From Leptospira congkakensis (GTDB lineage: Bacteria > Spirochaetota > Leptospiria > Leptospirales > Leptospiraceae): 64,000 nucleotides of DNA. The notes under the pieces were generated by a model. The model saw only the letters and a list, made by a program, of their open reading frames with translations. It had not been told where the DNA came from and ran no database searches. The position numbers and the translations under genes are program-made. This document shows positions 63,426 through 64,000 of the stretch, one piece after another. The DNA lies in contig NZ_RQGQ01000004.1 in NCBI RefSeq assembly GCF_004770265.1, positions 496,001 to 560,000 of the forward strand, given 5' to 3'. How positions within the stretch are numbered: the stretch's first letter is position 1; each line of letters starts with the position of its first letter.

Positions 63426-64000
<575 letters not shown>

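Overview
This window looks like a chromosomal segment of a Leptospira species, most likely from the saprophytic (L. biflexa-like) group. The evidence is moderate-to-low GC content, frequent TTG and GTG starts, spirochete-type lipoprotein signals, a complete LPS/heptose/Kdo supply, flagellar switch genes (fliM, fliN), and a small SemiSWEET whose sequence closely resembles the structurally characterised L. biflexa protein as I remember it. The assignment rests on recognition, not on a database search. Gene density is very high, almost all spacers are under 150 bases, and no phage, insertion sequence or CRISPR array was seen.

Bases 1-18143 are one long co-oriented minus-strand block: hldA-like kinase, hldE-C-like cytidylyltransferase, pyrG, kdsA, lptC, lptA, lptB, rpoN, hprK, HPr, an NtrY/NtrX-like two-component pair, a UDG-like protein, priA, fmt, a membrane PASTA protein, rpe and the start of rpsP. 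It joins nucleotide-sugar and Kdo/heptose supply and LPS export to sigma-54/HPr signalling and core replication and translation genes. The NtrX-like regulator sits near rpoN but has lost the GAFTGA sigma-54 contact loop.

Bases 18198-32888 hold a Lon-N-domain protein, an acyl-CoA synthetase, a TlpA-like lipoprotein, a glycosyltransferase, an IMPase-family phosphatase, a PcrA/UvrD helicase, BamA with upstream ExbB/ExbD, and recN behind a perfect inverted repeat. Bases 33018-38129 carry a cNMP-binding/patatin fusion, a divergent cysteine-synthase paralogue, an exported FKBP isomerase and leuC-leuD. Bases 38207-45267 are a cell-surface block: a glycosyltransferase, a protein of unknown function, GmhA, a solitary ABC ATPase, an FHA membrane protein and a lipoprotein in one overlapping operon, opposite an O-antigen ligase-like membrane protein.

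Bases 45268-45690 contain two direct copies of a non-coding repeat next to tRNA-Leu and tRNA-Cys. After that come a long-form guaA, a queF-SemiSWEET-ferredoxin operon, a LysR/DJ-1-like divergent pair with a long palindrome, an ENPP-type phosphodiesterase, fliM, a cyclophilin, argH, a haem-binding-domain protein, an NfeD plus two SPFH proteins, a zinc-ribbon RNHCP protein with a possibly structured 5' leader, a GNAT acetyltransferase, fliN, an AAA ATPase, and the start of an exported protein that may be flagellar sheath protein FcpB behind a sigma-28-like promoter. No obviously new multi-gene system is evident. The best leads are the GAFTGA-less regulator, the structured leader at 60838-60917, the surface/FHA operon, and the substrate-loop-altered cysteine-synthase paralogue.
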